From Cichorium intybus (Eukaryota; Streptophyta; Magnoliopsida; Asterales; Asteraceae), in NCBI GenBank assembly GCA_023525715.1, contig CM042012.1, forward strand, positions 115,669,298-115,733,297: a DNA stretch of 64,000 nt, written 5' to 3'. The translations under genes were made by a program, and so were the position numbers. Under the pieces are notes generated by a model. That model saw only the letters and a list, made by a program, of their open reading frames with translations. It made no database searches and was not told where the DNA came from. Shown one piece after another: positions 31,396 through 45,600 of this stretch (positions are counted from its first letter, which is position 1; every line of letters begins with the position of its first letter).

Positions 31396-32140
31396 AAAAT
31401 TATCTAAAACCTAACCCCTAAAAACCCTAAACCCTAAACATAAACTTATTTAAACCATAAAACTTAAACCCTAAACCCTAAACCCTAAACATAAACTTAT
31501 TTAAACCATAAAGCTTAAACTCTAACCCCTAAACCCTAAACCCTAAACATAAACTTATTTAAACCATAAAACTTAAACTCTAAACCCTAAACGCTAAACC
31601 CTAAACCCTAAACCCTAAATCCTAAACCCTAAACCCTAAACATAAACTTATTTAAACCATAAAACTTAAACTCTAAACCCTAAACTCTAAACCTTAAACC
31701 CGAAACCCTAAACCCTAAACATAAACTTATTTAAACCATAAAACTTAAACCCTAAACCCTAAACGCTAAACCTTAAACCCTAAACATAAACTTATTTAAA
31801 CCATAAAACTTAAACTCTAAACCCTAAACCCTAAACCCTAAGCATAAACTTATTTAAACCATAAAACTTAAACTCTAAACCCTAAACCCTAAACCCTAAA
31901 CCCTAAACCCTAAACATAAACTTATTTAAACCATAAAACTTAAACTCTAAACCCTAAACCCTAAACCCTAAACCCTAAATACTAAACCCTAAACCCTAAA
32001 CATAAACTTATTTAAACCATAAAACTTAAATTCTAAACCCTAACCCCTAAACCCTAAACCCTAAACCCTAAACATAAACCCTAAACCCTAAACCCTAAAC
32101 CCTAAACCCTAAACCCTAAACCCTAAACATAAACCCTAAC
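31396..32140. repeat. telomere-like CCCTAAA array with higher-order unit
   Basis: Runs of CCCTAAA, the Arabidopsis-type telomere repeat, alternate with a conserved spacer CATAAACTTATTTAAACCATA..., about nine times, each unit roughly 60-95 bp. The mix of exact and degenerate heptamers shows expansion inside the transposon, not a chromosome end. Confidence 0.9.
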
Positions 32141-32310
32141 CCCTAAACTAAAAGCATGAACTTATTTAAATCGTAAATGTTGTAGTGTTTAGGTACTCTG
32201 AAACGTAAACTATACGTTTACATTTCTTCGTTTCAATCATCAAAAGCTTAGAAATACCCGCTCTAAATTGATTTAGTAATTAATTTTGGGTTGTCCCTGT
32301 TTTGGGACTG

Positions 32311-32515
32311 CTTTTTGAATACTTTATTTCATCTAGGATATGAATGTGTATTACATGATTGTTTGTTTAAGAAAAATTTGGTTGTCATTTTCTCTTTGCT
32401 ACTTGGGTATATACTTACAAATATACCTGGGAGCTAAGGGGAAATGCTGCCGAATTTTTGTTAAACAAACAATCATGTAACACACATTCATATATGAGAT
32501 AAAGTATTCAAAAAG
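32311..32515. mobile_element. 205-bp foldback (MITE-like) element
   Basis: Arms 32311-32375 and about 32460-32515 are inverted copies beginning CTTTTTGAATAC and ending GTATTCAAAAAG, with ATGATTGTTTGTTTAA near the loop. A similar right-arm sequence appears at 48590-48620 before the second CACTA relic, so it may be an ancestral CACTA 5' feature rather than a separate insertion. Confidence 0.6.
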
Positions 32516-32686
32516 TGGGTGTAGAACCCTACCTTTACAAATACTCTATCATCGTTGTCCGATTATCCATTCCCCTTCCGAGGATAGTTTTTTACTTATC
32601 CTTTCAGCGATCTAATTGTATAAAATATTGTTTCCTATACAAATACTTTATCCTTTTTAAACCCTAATATATGTTCCAGTTGCATA

Positions 32687-33085
32687 ATGCCTATCGATAA
32701 AAGTTGGACTACTAATCCAAAACGTAACTCACCTGAGTTCGAGCAAGGCCCCGAATCTTTTGCCAAGCTTTGCCAAGCACATGCCGATAGCAGAGGTTTT
32801 GTCAGATGTGCATGTAAAAAATGTCATAACACTATCTTATTGCCTATGCATATAATGAAACATCATATGCAGGTATTTGGGTTCTCTCGGTTATACAAGA
32901 CGTGGAGCTATCACGGTGAAACTTCAAATCCTCCAGTTGTGGATGATGTGGCACCAAGAAATGATATGATTGATGTTATTGAAGACGTTATGGAGGAGGT
33001 GATGGAAGAGGATAGCAACATCGGCGAAGGGAACTTAATCGTCTACTGTTTTGTAAACCAGGCAAGCATCCTCAGTTTGGATTAA
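32687..33085 (+). pseudogene. CACTA transposase N-terminus (transposase-associated domain)
   Basis: 132 codons from MPIDKSWTTN. The domain with SRGFVRCACKKCHN and the following TWSYHGE matches the zinc-binding N-terminal domain of plant CACTA transposases. After a Glu/Asp/Met-rich linker (MEEVMEEDSN, residue about 110) the frame leaves the family pattern and hits a stop. A deletion here removed most of the catalytic Transposase_21 domain. Confidence 0.85.
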
Positions 33086-34084
33086 ATGAACCCGATAGGC
33101 AAGACTTCGAGTTGAATTGGTCCAAACGAAGCATATTTTTTGAACTTGAGTAGTGGTCTTCCCTGCAGCTGAAGCACAACCTAGATATAATGCATGTTGA
33201 AAAAAATGTGTGCTGCAGTCTGTTGAGTACGCTTCTAATGAACGACAAGACTAAAGACACCTCTAATGCGCGGTCGGACTTGGAAAAGCTAAATATCCGG
33301 AGGCCGCAATGGTTGCAAAAGAGGGGTAATAAGTTCTTCCGACCACAAGCAAAATACTCATTCACAAAAGAAGATCGAGAGTTTTTTTGTCAATTTGTTA
33401 AAGACATTAAACTGCCAGATGGGTTTGGATCCAATATTAGTAGTAAAGTGTCAGATAACAATAAAAACATTAAGGCGTTGAAGTCTCATGATTATTATAT
33501 CCTTAGGCAACGTTTGATGCCTATTGGAGTACGAGGGTTTTTGAACAAAGATACCTATACACCGATAGTGGAACTTTGCATGTTTTTTAAGCAACTTTGC
33601 TCAAGAACACTGTTGGTGAAGGATATGAAGAAAGCCAAGAACGACGTTCTTACAATCTTGTGCAAGTTAGAGTTGATTTACCCTCCGGCTTTTTTGACAT
33701 TATGATTCATTTAGTTTTGCATTTACCTGATGAAGCGCTTTGCGGAGGTCCAGTATATATGAGATGGATGTATCCATTTGAAAGGTATATGAAAAAATTA
33801 AAGAACTATGTCAGAAATAAGGCAAGGCCAGAAGGTTGCATGGCTGAAGGTTATGTCGCTGAAGAAGCTCTAACATTTTGTTCAATGTACCTTCGAGATG
33901 TCCAGACTCGATTTAATCGCCCCGACAGAAAAAAAGATGTTGTTGAAAAAAGCAAATTCTGGGATTTTGAGTCTAAATGTCGCCCGGCTAGCGCAAGGCG
34001 AAACAAACATCTTGATCCAATCTAAAAACAAAACATTGAATGGTTTGTACTAGACAACTATGCAGCAGTCAGAGAGTATATGAA
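33086..34084 (+). pseudogene. CACTA transposase C-terminal part (DUF4218 region)
   Basis: It resumes at the end of the catalytic domain (HNLDIMHVEKNVC, preceded by a TAG). It continues through KTKDTSNARSDLEKLNIR, LKSHDYYILRQRL and PIGVRGFLN to a frameshift near 33690-33696, where a T-run is one base short of the frame. The next frame carries YMRWMYPFERYMKKLK, NKARPEGCMAEGYV and LTFCSMYL (DUF4218 signature). At least one stop and one frameshift, so inactive. Confidence 0.85.
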
Positions 34085-34170
34085 GTAAGTGTTTCTATCT
34101 TTAACTTTTTATTATATGTTAACTATATATTTCCATCATATCCTCTTATATATTTTTCTCATCAATGTAG
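34085..34170 (+). other. intron in CACTA transposase gene
   Basis: GTAAGTGTTTC..CATCAATGTAG with exact reading-frame continuation across the junction (codons for Met-Lys-Glu-Phe). Confidence 0.8.
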
Positions 34171-34972
34171 AGAATTCGAATCCGAACATACTGGAAATGA
34201 TATTAAAACCAATTTTCCTAAGTGGTTTCTTCAGAAGGTCTACTCGATGAAAACACAAAATTCCCCAGAATTCCACGAAGAGTTGTCGGCTCTTTCAATG
34301 GGTGCGAAAATAAATGCCTCTACTTACACTGCTTGCATAGTCAACGGTGTTAGGTTTATGGTACTTGATCGTGACGCACAACGAAGAACGCAAAACTCTG
34401 GGGTGCTAGCGGTCGGCGAGAAAGGTGAGAAATATTATGGCCAGCTAGAAGAAATTATTGAGGTGCAATATACGTATGGGTTTTCGGCTGTACTATTTCG
34501 CTGCAAGTGGTTTCATACTCGAACAGAAAATAATATCACCAGTATCAACACAGAACGTGAAATATACAAAAAAGAGCAACTCATATTTGCATCCCAAGCC
34601 AAACAAGTGTTTTTTATCCGAGAACCTTCTCGAAGAAACCAAAACAATCATCCTTGGTGGGTCGTCGAGGAGGTCACTCATCGAAAAATTTGGGATGTCG
34701 ACGTCCCAAATGCTGACATCGTCTTAGCCGAAAATGTCGACGTCATTCATAACCCCTCTTCATCTAATTGTGGTATTGTAATCGATTTGAGTCAATACTT
34801 TCAAAACATTCCTAATTATGATACCGGTGACGATTCTGATACTGAAGTTGATCCGCCAACGGTTACCGTCAATAGAGTGATTGATTGCGAGATTGATGAT
34901 GTTGATACTGATTATGATACAGAGGGGTCTGCTTATGACACTGAAGTATCCGAGGGTGAGGAAGATCATTAA
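34171..34972 (+). pseudogene. CACTA transposase last exon (DUF4216 domain)
   Basis: The open frame carries NGVRFMVLDRDAQRRTQNSG, then the DUF4216 core (VLFRCKWFHT, FASQAKQVFFI, PWWVVEEV) and an acidic tail with several DTE/DTD motifs before the stop at 34972. It is intact itself but belongs to the broken transposase gene. Confidence 0.82.
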
Positions 34973-35123
34973 AACAATTGTAATTTATTTATGTGTCAGG
35001 ATATGACATCGATTTGGATGTTGCTACTTTATATTATGGCTGATGTGATGGGCCATGGTGGAGATGGGGCCGGGGATCCACCACTTCCGCCTTGGAGAGG
35101 CCCAGGTCGCCATGAGATCGATG

Positions 35124-35209
35124 GTAAGTGTTATTATAATTTTTTAATTTATTGTATTTATTCATTTATTATAACAATCGTGACTAAAATTTTTAAATTT
35201 ATATTGTAG
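35124..35209 (+). other. intron 1 of second CACTA gene
   Basis: GTAAGTGTTATT..TATATTGTAG, consistent with the downstream frame. Confidence 0.65.
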
Positions 35210-35457
35210 GTGTACCGGCGAGAAGAAAAACTAGAGGCAAAGCAAAAAACCTTGAACTGCAACGACAACGCGATAAGACAGGGCGACGATTGACATTGGA
35301 TTTTGATATAGCGGCTACGTATACCCTGGTTGGTAAACCGTATGACCTCTTTGTTCGTGAGGTGGGGATATATATGTGGAATAACATGCCCTTTGATCGA
35401 AAAGATTGGAAAAATGTTGCCCAAGCCGAGAAGGATGCATTACTACAGCATCTCAGG

Positions 35458-35537
35458 GTAAATTATTTATATAACTTTATTTTTATATGTTATTTATTTA
35501 TTTATTTTTACTTGACTAAGTTATTTTTAATTTGTAG
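35458..35537 (+). other. intron 2 of second CACTA gene
   Basis: GTAAATTATTTA..TTAATTTGTAG. Joining gives the continuous LRSSFDLE. Confidence 0.7.
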
Positions 35538-35879
35538 AGTTCATTCGATTTAGAGGCGCTTGAGCGAGATTCCGAGCGTATTCGATTGTTGGGTGCTATT
35601 GATGCAGTGCTGATGAAGCGGTATAGGGACCGAAAAAGTGATGCAAAACGGGATTTTGATCGCTTATTGAAAAATGAAAGTATAGACACGGTTAGAAGTA
35701 ACCCCCCCGAGGGTATGTCTAATGAAAATTGGAACAAAGCTATAGACTTTTTCTGCTCAGAAGCATATCAAAACCGTTCTAAAACTAACAAAGAAACCCA
35801 TAGCAAACAACAATACACCAACCGTGGGGGGACAAGCACATATAGTAGCGCTTGTTTCAAATCGGTAATGCTTTGTGTA

Positions 35880-36002
<123 letters not shown>

Positions 36003-37298
36003 CACCCGGTTTCTCATACAAAGTACACCCAAAAATTTTCAACAATTTACACATCAAAATGGGTATACTTGTAATCAAAGCACGGATCAAGATGTTATCA
36101 TCACAATAATTACATAAAAGGTCCTTACAATCTTAACCAGGCATTACAAATAAATATACTTCAATTAAAAGGACAGGCTCTAAGGTGTCCATCTTTCTTT
36201 ATCACATGCCTTCCCCTATCACAGCTACAGATACCTGCAAAACAACAAACAACTCAAATATAAGCTATTAAAGCTTAGTGAGTAATCTCAATCACACTCC
36301 ACAATCTCTTCCAGTAAACTCTCTCATCATTCTCCTTTGCTAGTCTCATTAGCAATTATTCACTTCCTCTTACTCTGAAATCTGCAAACTTATTAGCTTT
36401 ACAAACACCAGCTAATTAGTAATAATATTAAATCAAGAATAAGTATCACAACTGATACTACTCATAAACTCAATCACACACACTCAGATATACTCATTTC
36501 ACAATCAATTATACTCAGTATTAACACCAATCATGTTTGTAGCAATCAAACTCAAAGACTCTTTAACTCACTCATTCTAGCATATATTCTACTTTTATAC
36601 TCAATATAAATTATAACTCGTCTCTTGTTATCCATATGTAACAGAAGCACTCTAACTCTAAGCTAACACAATATCAACATAACACACATATATGTTCAAC
36701 ATGTATATACAACAAGGTATAACTCTTACTCAAGTATTCAGAAGTACTTATCTGATATCGGCTTAGTACATGGAACCCCCAATTTACGCGTATCGGGCTC
36801 GTGTTCGTTAGACTTGGTTACATCACCATAGTCCAAATCAATTCTCCAACATCCACAATCATTTCAATAACATCTATCTCGAAGATGCACAAATCAAAAG
36901 AGGAAAAAGGAGTATAAATGGTAAATATCAACTCTATATTTACCGAAACCCCCAATTTCCACGGTTCTACTCATTCAACCGTAGAAACTCGACAATACTC
37001 TCACCACTAACTCTAAAGGAATCCGCTAACAATCTACTATCAACATATATAACAATATATAACATAATCACGAAATCAAAGTTAGGGTTTCAAAACCCCA
37101 AAATCAAGAAATTACTCACCTCGACAAATTAGGAATCGAGAACGCGTTTACGGGGTTAGATTGAAGTCTCCCCACGGTTCCTTACGCATCTCCTGGTTCA
37201 ATTTGGCAGCAAATCGCCCCTTTTTGCTCTGAAATCGCGTTTTGTTATATTTTTCCCGAAATGAGGGTTTGCTGCGTAATAACCCCATCAGACGCGAC

Positions 37299-37330
37299 CC
37301 GCGGCGCGGCCACTTAAAAACTGCGGCGCG
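37299..37330 (-). promoter_or_regulatory. CG-rich bipartite site in D LTR (first)
   Basis: On the minus strand: CGCGCCGCAG, 12-bp spacer, CGCGCCGCGG. The right LTR copy (43846-43877) has CGCGCCGCGG in both halves. Same layout as in the Athila-type LTR. Confidence 0.5.
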
Positions 37331-37340
37331 CGCTGTCAAA

Positions 37341-37556
37341 ACACGACCCGTGCTCCGAAAACCCGACCCGTGTAAGTCACGGTATGGCTTCAGTGATAAA
37401 AACCCAACTCACTCACCGCGACACGGCCTCATAAAACCCGCGGCGCGCAATCGAACACGAACCGTGCTTATAAAGCACGACCTGTGTAACTTACTGCAGA
37501 CCCAAACAATCACAAAAGTCTCCTACACGACCCGTGTAACCCTAACACGACCCGTG
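37341..37556. repeat. six ACACGACCCGTG-like dyads in D LTR
   Basis: Copies at 37341, 37361, 37455, 37475, 37525 and 37545, each 12 bp with at most two changes. They are arranged as three pairs 20 bp apart. Repeated in the right LTR. Confidence 0.75.
37416..37447 (-). promoter_or_regulatory. CG-rich bipartite site in D LTR (second)
   Basis: On the minus strand: CGCGCCGCGG, 12-bp spacer, CGTGTCGCGG. The right LTR copy (43963-43994) has CGCGCCGTGG and CGCGTCGCGG. Confidence 0.5.
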
Positions 37557-37986
37557 CAACCTCTTTTAACATTTTTAAAGGTTTAAACTCCTTCCAGATG
37601 GGTTTCTAATCACTCGAACTCATACAACAACCTAACTAATCTTAATTACAAAAATATTAGTATATAATAAGGTTTCAACCTCTTCCCACTCATCAAACAA
37701 CTCATAACTCAAAGGTAATAACTCTACTTACCTTAATAAGCATCTTAAAATGAAAATGGGTCTTACAAGTTCTCTCCTCCTTCAAAAGATTCCGTCCTCG
37801 GAATCTCTTAGAATAGGTGTGGTCTCCATAATCACCTCACCACTGCAATCACACATCATATACAATAATGCCATTATCATCTCGTCATCTCACATGACAT
37901 ATACACACTGTCACACCTCATTTACTCATAATTTAGCTAACGCCCACTATCATCCTCATAAGATAATCTCTATAGTCATATTAACT

Positions 37987-38591
37987 TGAAGGGTTTCTAT
38001 GCAATCGATGAACACAAAATTACCTAAGGTTCACATGCAACCCTAATATTGATCTATGTTTTCTTCTATGAAGATTAGAACTAAGAACCTAAAGGATACA
38101 ATTCAATTCTAAAGAAGAATTAAGAAAACCAACCTTTGATCTTCTGATCCTTTTAAGCAGCAGCAAAAGTATCCTGCCTCAGATGAAAGTCACACCCAAG
38201 GGATGGAAGAATCAGTCCAGCAGAGTGAATCCAGAGAGAAGAGATGGCGTGAATATGAGGTGCCAGGGGGTTCCTTTTATAGCCTCCTAGGGTTACACCT
38301 GAAACCCTAAGGAGCCTCCAACTGGACAAGGCTTTTGACCACTTGGGCCAGGCTTACCAAAACCCTAATTAGGGTTTCGCCAAACCCTGGAGGAGCCTCC
38401 AGGGTGGTGCCACTTTTGGTCCCTGGTTTTCCTGGCCAGTTATTCAACTATTGAATAAATGCCAAACGAGTCCCTGCACCTTTTAATTAATTAATTTAAT
38501 CTCCAAATTAAATCCAATCAATTCTAGATTAAATCTCAATTAATTAATATAGTTTCTAATTAATATATTAGCACTTAAATATATTAATAAA

Positions 38592-38638
<47 letters not shown>

Positions 38639-38788
38639 CTATTGATTTATTATACAATTAATAAATCAACTATTCTCTCTACTGAACTATCTATCCTCCA
38701 CCCATGAGGGCAACCCAAATGGACTTTGCTTTTAATCATAAGATAAAAGGTACAATTACAAGTCATGGCTTAGACACCTAATCCAACA
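37987..38788 (-). repeat. solo copia LTR with TAACT target duplication
   Basis: 802 bp of the same LTR family as elements B, C and E, from TGAAGGGTTTC to CTAATCCAACA. TAACT flanks both sides (37982-37986, 38789-38793). There is no interior, as left by LTR-LTR recombination. It carries a TA tract at 38593-38634 absent from the C LTRs. Confidence 0.93.
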
Positions 38789-40589
38789 TAACTATCATCA
38801 TTGCCACGTAGGCAAATCCTTACTCTTTTTAGAACACACCTTTCATTTTTTTCTTTATCGACATCCAGGTGTCTCACCTTACTCCTCAAGTGATAATCCA
38901 ATCACTATCCTCATTTATATTCATTCATATTTATGGCTCACATCGAGCCATATTCTCAGCAGATCATCCATTCCATTTGTAATATTGATTTCAAATCTCA
39001 TTGAAATGATTTACTTAAACTCATTAAGAAAAACGGTCTCACCGTTTACAACTCATACTGTCTCAATTCATTCTTCCGATGCTAACATACCAGTACAATT
39101 TCTCCTACTAACACAACTCATAAATACTAGGATAAAAGTCCAGGAATATCAAAATATTAGAAACTATCTTGAGTTTCACTCAAACTCTTAACACTTTGGT
39201 CACACAAAACCCGTTTCAGTTGTCTTATCTCTACAATCGATTACAACTCCTCCAAAGGCTCATTTATCTATGCTCCCATGTCAGCACACATATTAGGTTT
39301 GTCACCTAATATACAACTAACAATCCTCCACCAATTGGCTCCTCTTTATCTCAGTTCAATAAGATACCTCATGTTGTTTCTCTCGATGTACTCACTTATT
39401 ATATCTTCTCTTATGTGGACAATCCACATCACATTCTCAATAAATCATTAGCTCTATTAAACTCAATAATTTATTATCAAATAAATTCTCAACACAACCA
39501 TGCATATATTCCTTCTGACACACCACTAGTAAAAATTTACTTCTCGCCATTTCTCCATCATTATCGTTTCAATCTCCAACTCATCAAAATGACAAAAAAC
39601 AGGTGATATATACAAGCCACCGAAATCTCTACACATGACTCAAAATAATAAAATCTGACACCGCAATCTCTACGGTGAGATCATATCTCATTATCCGATT
39701 AATTCATTAATCTCAAGAAAATAACTCAGATTATTATAGCAAAATCCACTATCCATCGTCTCATACGAATAAATAGTTTTGTCATCTCGACACTCATACA
39801 TTTATCTCATTGGCAGTAATTGGTTTGATTGCTAAGGAACGAATCCTATCAATCACAAACACAATTACTTTACTCCTTCTTTTAACTCATATCTTTTCAT
39901 TATGTATTTATAAAACTCTATCTCGTTCAACATACAAGAAATCTCATACATTCTCAACACGACTACATTACAAACATATTTACTCATAGCATCACTTCTC
40001 AACAGTATAACTCACTGTATTATCTCACAGTACATCCGTACTATTAATCTACCTCTGATTTGTTCCCTTCTCAACCCACAAGGTTTCAAGCCACACAAGC
40101 TTATTGCTACGTTCATAACTATCCACACGCAAGGATATTATATTTCTCATTACTTTGCATCACCATAAGTACATGCCTGTCTACACACAAGCACAACTCT
40201 ACAGTACCACTCCAGCTCAACTTATGGTACCCCGTACCATTCTCCTATCTCGTTACTCACACTATATTATAGTACCCCGTACTATTCTCAAAACTTACTA
40301 CTCAACACAATCTCACGGTACCTCATTACCGTTCGTCGACCTCATTGGTCAACACTCTCTCACGGTACTTCATACCGTTTTCTGTTCTCACCACTCAACG
40401 CTGTATCACGTTATCTCATACCGTCCTCTGATCAAATCATGGTACCTCATATCATTTTCTAATTTCAATCCATCTCCTCTTTAACTCTAGCGAGTCTCCC
40501 CTATGGTCTTGAGCCATAAAGACTCACCGTCACTCCTTCTTTTGTTTGAGTCACAAAGGTCCTCACTACCCTAACCACAAAATACTCGT

Positions 40590-41235
40590 TATGTGGTTCC
40601 ACAGAAATATGTGGTCGCAACCTCAATTACTCAATATGTAATCCCACATAACACGTGGTCTCAATCACAGTTACTCAATATGTGGCCCCACCAAATATGT
40701 GGTCTCAACCACCTTACTCGATATGTGGTCCCACAACATATGTGGTCTCAACCACATTTACTCGTTTTGTGGCCCCACAGAATATGTGGTCTCAACCACA
40801 CTTACTCAATATGTGACCCCACCGAATATGTGGTCTCGATCACATTTACTCAATATGTGACCCCACCGAATATGTGGTCTCGATCACATTTACTCAATAT
40901 GTGACCCCACCGAATATGTGGTCTCGATCACATTTACTCAATATGTGACCCTACAGAATATGTGGTCTCGATCACATTTACTCAATATGTGACCCCACCG
41001 AATATGTGGTCTCGATCACATTTACTCAATATGTGACCCCACCGAATATGTGGTCTCGATCACATTTACTCAATATGTGACCCCACCGAATATGTGGTCT
41101 CGATCACATTTACTCAATATGTGACCCCACCGAATATGTGGTCTCGATCACATTTACTCAATATGTGACCCCACCGAATATGTGGTCTCGATCACATTTA
41201 CTCAATATGTGGCCCCACAACATATGTGGTCTCAA
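40590..41235. repeat. 44-bp tandem array inside element D
   Basis: Nine near-identical 44-bp units from 40837 (each CGATCACATTTACTC...), preceded by several diverged units from about 40590. The unit contains ATATGTGG/ATATGTGACC. Confidence 0.92.
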
Positions 41236-42529
41236 CCACTTTTACGCGACAATTAACTCAATATCTAGGCCAATAAGACCTATATGAACCACTCTAGGTT
41301 CTCTCAATTATAACCACAAGATACTCTTTATGTAGTTACTCAAATGTCCTCTGACATCTCTGTCACAATTATCTCATTATGTGACTATTTCAAATCACAA
41401 AAGCTCAATACTCAACATACCGACTTACAATCAGATATAATGTGCATTTATCCACACACTTACCATCTTTCTCAACTCATACTCTTTTGGTTATCTCAGC
41501 CACTTATTTTGATCAATCATAAGCACTAGTCATGTGGCCCCACAAATATGTGGTCTCAACCACAAAAATACCCGTGCACAGAAATCTCATCACATCTGTG
41601 AAACAACAAGCAACATATATATACAATATCAAAAGATTTATATATTTTTCACCGTGTATATTCTCATTATACACACTTCTCCGTGGCTGTTAAATACTCG
41701 TTAATCAACCACATATATTCTCAATTATATATAATCACAAAACACTTGTTATGTGATATGTAAATATTACCTCAAGTGGACACGAGATTCTCATCTCGAT
41801 ATCGGTTACTACACTTTATAATAACAGTTCTCTAACACATGCATTATCAAAAATTAAACACATATACTCGTTACATCTAACATTTTAAGTAAATTACTTA
41901 CATACCTCATATCAACATAATCTTATTTTCTCATTAGCTGAAACCTGCATACTTCGGATCTCAACTCTCGAGTGTACTCGACTACACTCACATATCTCAA
42001 CTCATAGCTCATGCTCAGCTTATACTCATACTCTTCCTCATCATTGGTTGGAATTTTGCCTCAACCGGTTCATCTTCAACTGGAATTTCACCATCAGCCA
42101 GAAACTTGTTTCATCATCAGCTGGAATCTCTCCATCAACTGGAATCTCGCCATCAACTGGAATCGCATCTCGTCATCAGCTGGAATCTCGCCTCAATTAG
42201 TATCTCATCTCATATTTAGTTGACATCTCATTATCAACTGAAGTTCTTGTCTCCTCGTTAGCTGATATCTCATATCAACCAAAATCTTGTCTCATCATCC
42301 TCTGTAGGTCCAACCGACTGTGACCAATTTCTCAACTCATTCTTCATCTGACTCAATACCTGTATTCACACACAGAATATAACAAATAATAAATATAACA
42401 TAAGAGTTATACTCAACTCATACTCTAACATCTGCAGCAGTATCTTTTTCCAAGCATGTGATAGGGGCTCTCTCCTCCATGGTTCAAGTCTAGGACTCTA
42501 TACTCAAAGACCTAGTTCACTTAAACCAT

Positions 42530-42541
42530 GCTCTGATACCA
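42530..42541 (-). other. primer-binding site (tRNA-iMet) of element D
   Basis: GCTCTGATACCA on the + strand, 3 bp from the right LTR. Confidence 0.9.
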
Positions 42542-42544
42542 ACT

Positions 42545-44444
<1,900 letters not shown>

Positions 44445-44501
44445 CCACTTGTTTCAAATCAGTAATGCTTTGTTTCAAATCTAATTTTTTATTGTTAAAC
44501 A

Positions 44502-44706
44502 GGGTAGAAAGAGAATCGAACAATTCCGGAAGGCTCACACCCGCAAAGATGGGACATGGGACAGTGACATGGCTTATCGACAATATGTAAGTGTTTATAC
44601 AAAAAAAATTAGTTCAACATCATTATTATATTTAATATATGTAAAATGCTAACTTTTTATTTATTTATGTAAAATGCAGATTGAGTTGGAACGCGATTTG
44701 AATTAT
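44502..44706 (+). pseudogene. second CACTA protein, 3' exons
   Basis: After an acceptor (TTGTTAAACAG at 44491-44501) the frame gives RIEQFRKAHTRKDGTWDSD, matching the continuation of the En/Spm second-ORF family. It is followed by a GT-AG intron (44588-44679) and IELERDLNY then a stop at about 44709. Further relic coding resembling the family tail lies at 44955-45110 (DALAQMLADPRYRD, then an Asp-rich end). Confidence 0.7.
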
Positions 44707-45274
44707 TAAATGATCCCTCCCCCGAACCCTCGAAGGAAGTCGGGGTATTTGAAAAGGTTTTGGGTTCTCGCCGTTGACATATCAAAGGGATTGGCCATAA
44801 ACCTTCTGCGACTGCGACAATACCGCCTCATTTTATTGTAGGTTAATCTTCCCAAGAAGCACCTACAAAGGTAAATATTAATTGTTAAGTACCTAATTGT
44901 TAAATACTTAATTTGTTTTTCACTAATAATATACACTTTTATCTTTTTTGAAGGATGCACTTGCACAAATGCTTGCGGATCCAAGATATAGAGATGCGTT
45001 GTAAGTACCTACACGGCAGGGCACGGTGGTGGAACGACCAAGGGTGCCGGGGATACCGAAGGTGATGGAGACGATCAAGACGATCAAGATGTTCAAGACG
45101 ACGACTTAAAGTAGTTACTTAATTTTGTTGCGTGATTGTTTTAAAAATATTAATATGTGTAACGAAGATTATGTTTTAGATATTATTATTTGCGTGACTA
45201 TTTTAATTTATCTCGTATCTTGTTTCATTATTGCAAATTTAGTTTTTTATTAAAAATATTAATAATTCTAAAAA

Positions 45275-45278
<4 letters not shown>

Positions 45279-45321
<43 letters not shown>
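45279..45321. repeat. (ATA)n microsatellite
   Basis: About 14 units of ATA/AAT inside the CACTA 3' region. Confidence 0.95.
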
Positions 45322-45323
<2 letters not shown>

Positions 45324-45359
45324 AAATGAAAAAGTAAAATTAAAAAACCCTTTACAAAA

Positions 45360-45600
45360 CCCTTTACCGGCGACATATTTCGGTCATTAGCGGCGACGCT
45401 ATCTCCGGTTACACGTCATTACCGGAGACTGATACACCATTAGCAGCGACACTATTAGCGGCGATCGTGGTCTTTAGCGGCGACTCTTTAGCGGCGATTT
45501 ATGAGCAATAGCGACGAATCTTTAGCGGCGACGCATTAGCGGCGATTTGTCGCCGGTAAAGGTATTAGCGGCGACTTTGTCTATCTTTAGCGGCGAACGG
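45360..45600. repeat. right subterminal repeats of the CACTA element
   Basis: More than ten copies of TTAGCGGCGA(C/T) or close variants, mirroring the left end (29820-30190). The terminal inverted repeat that should follow is missing. Confidence 0.82.

Larger units (their letters stand above)
35040..35866 (+). pseudogene. second CACTA protein (En/Spm Transposase_24-like), 5' exons
   Basis: Exons about 35040-35123, 35210-35457 and 35538-35866, joined by GT-AG introns that keep frame. The protein has a basic start (ARRKTRGKA), MWNNMPFDRKDWKNV, a charged helical stretch with RDRKSDAKRDF and NRSKTNKETHSKQQYTNRGG, the hallmark of the plant Ptta/En/Spm second-ORF family. The last exon runs into an intron at about 35866 that holds the TA tract and gypsy D. 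The coding continues at 44502. Confidence 0.78.
37768..42529 (-). other. interior of element D
   Basis: C/T/A-rich on the + strand, with no intact ORF above about 110 codons. Near 42300-42360 the minus strand reads QVLSQMKNELRNW, possibly the start of a decayed gag. 42040-42300 has short repeats of CTGGAATCTC/CATCAACTG. The rest is unassigned apart from the solo LTR and tandem array listed separately. Confidence 0.5.

Noticed and set aside
31396..32140. Chromosome end or telomere junction
   Set aside because: The array is short, degenerate, interrupted by a conserved spacer and flanked by CACTA sequence on both sides.
32311..32515. MicroRNA precursor
   Set aside because: Arms pair over their whole length like a foldback transposon, and there is no evidence for a defined mature segment.
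37242..37586. 114-codon frame present in both D LTRs
   Set aside because: Conservation follows from LTR identity. The content is repeats of the ACACGACCCGTG and CG-rich motifs in translation.
40590..41235. CRISPR-like array
   Set aside because: Units are contiguous 44-bp tandem repeats without unique spacers, in plant retroelement DNA.
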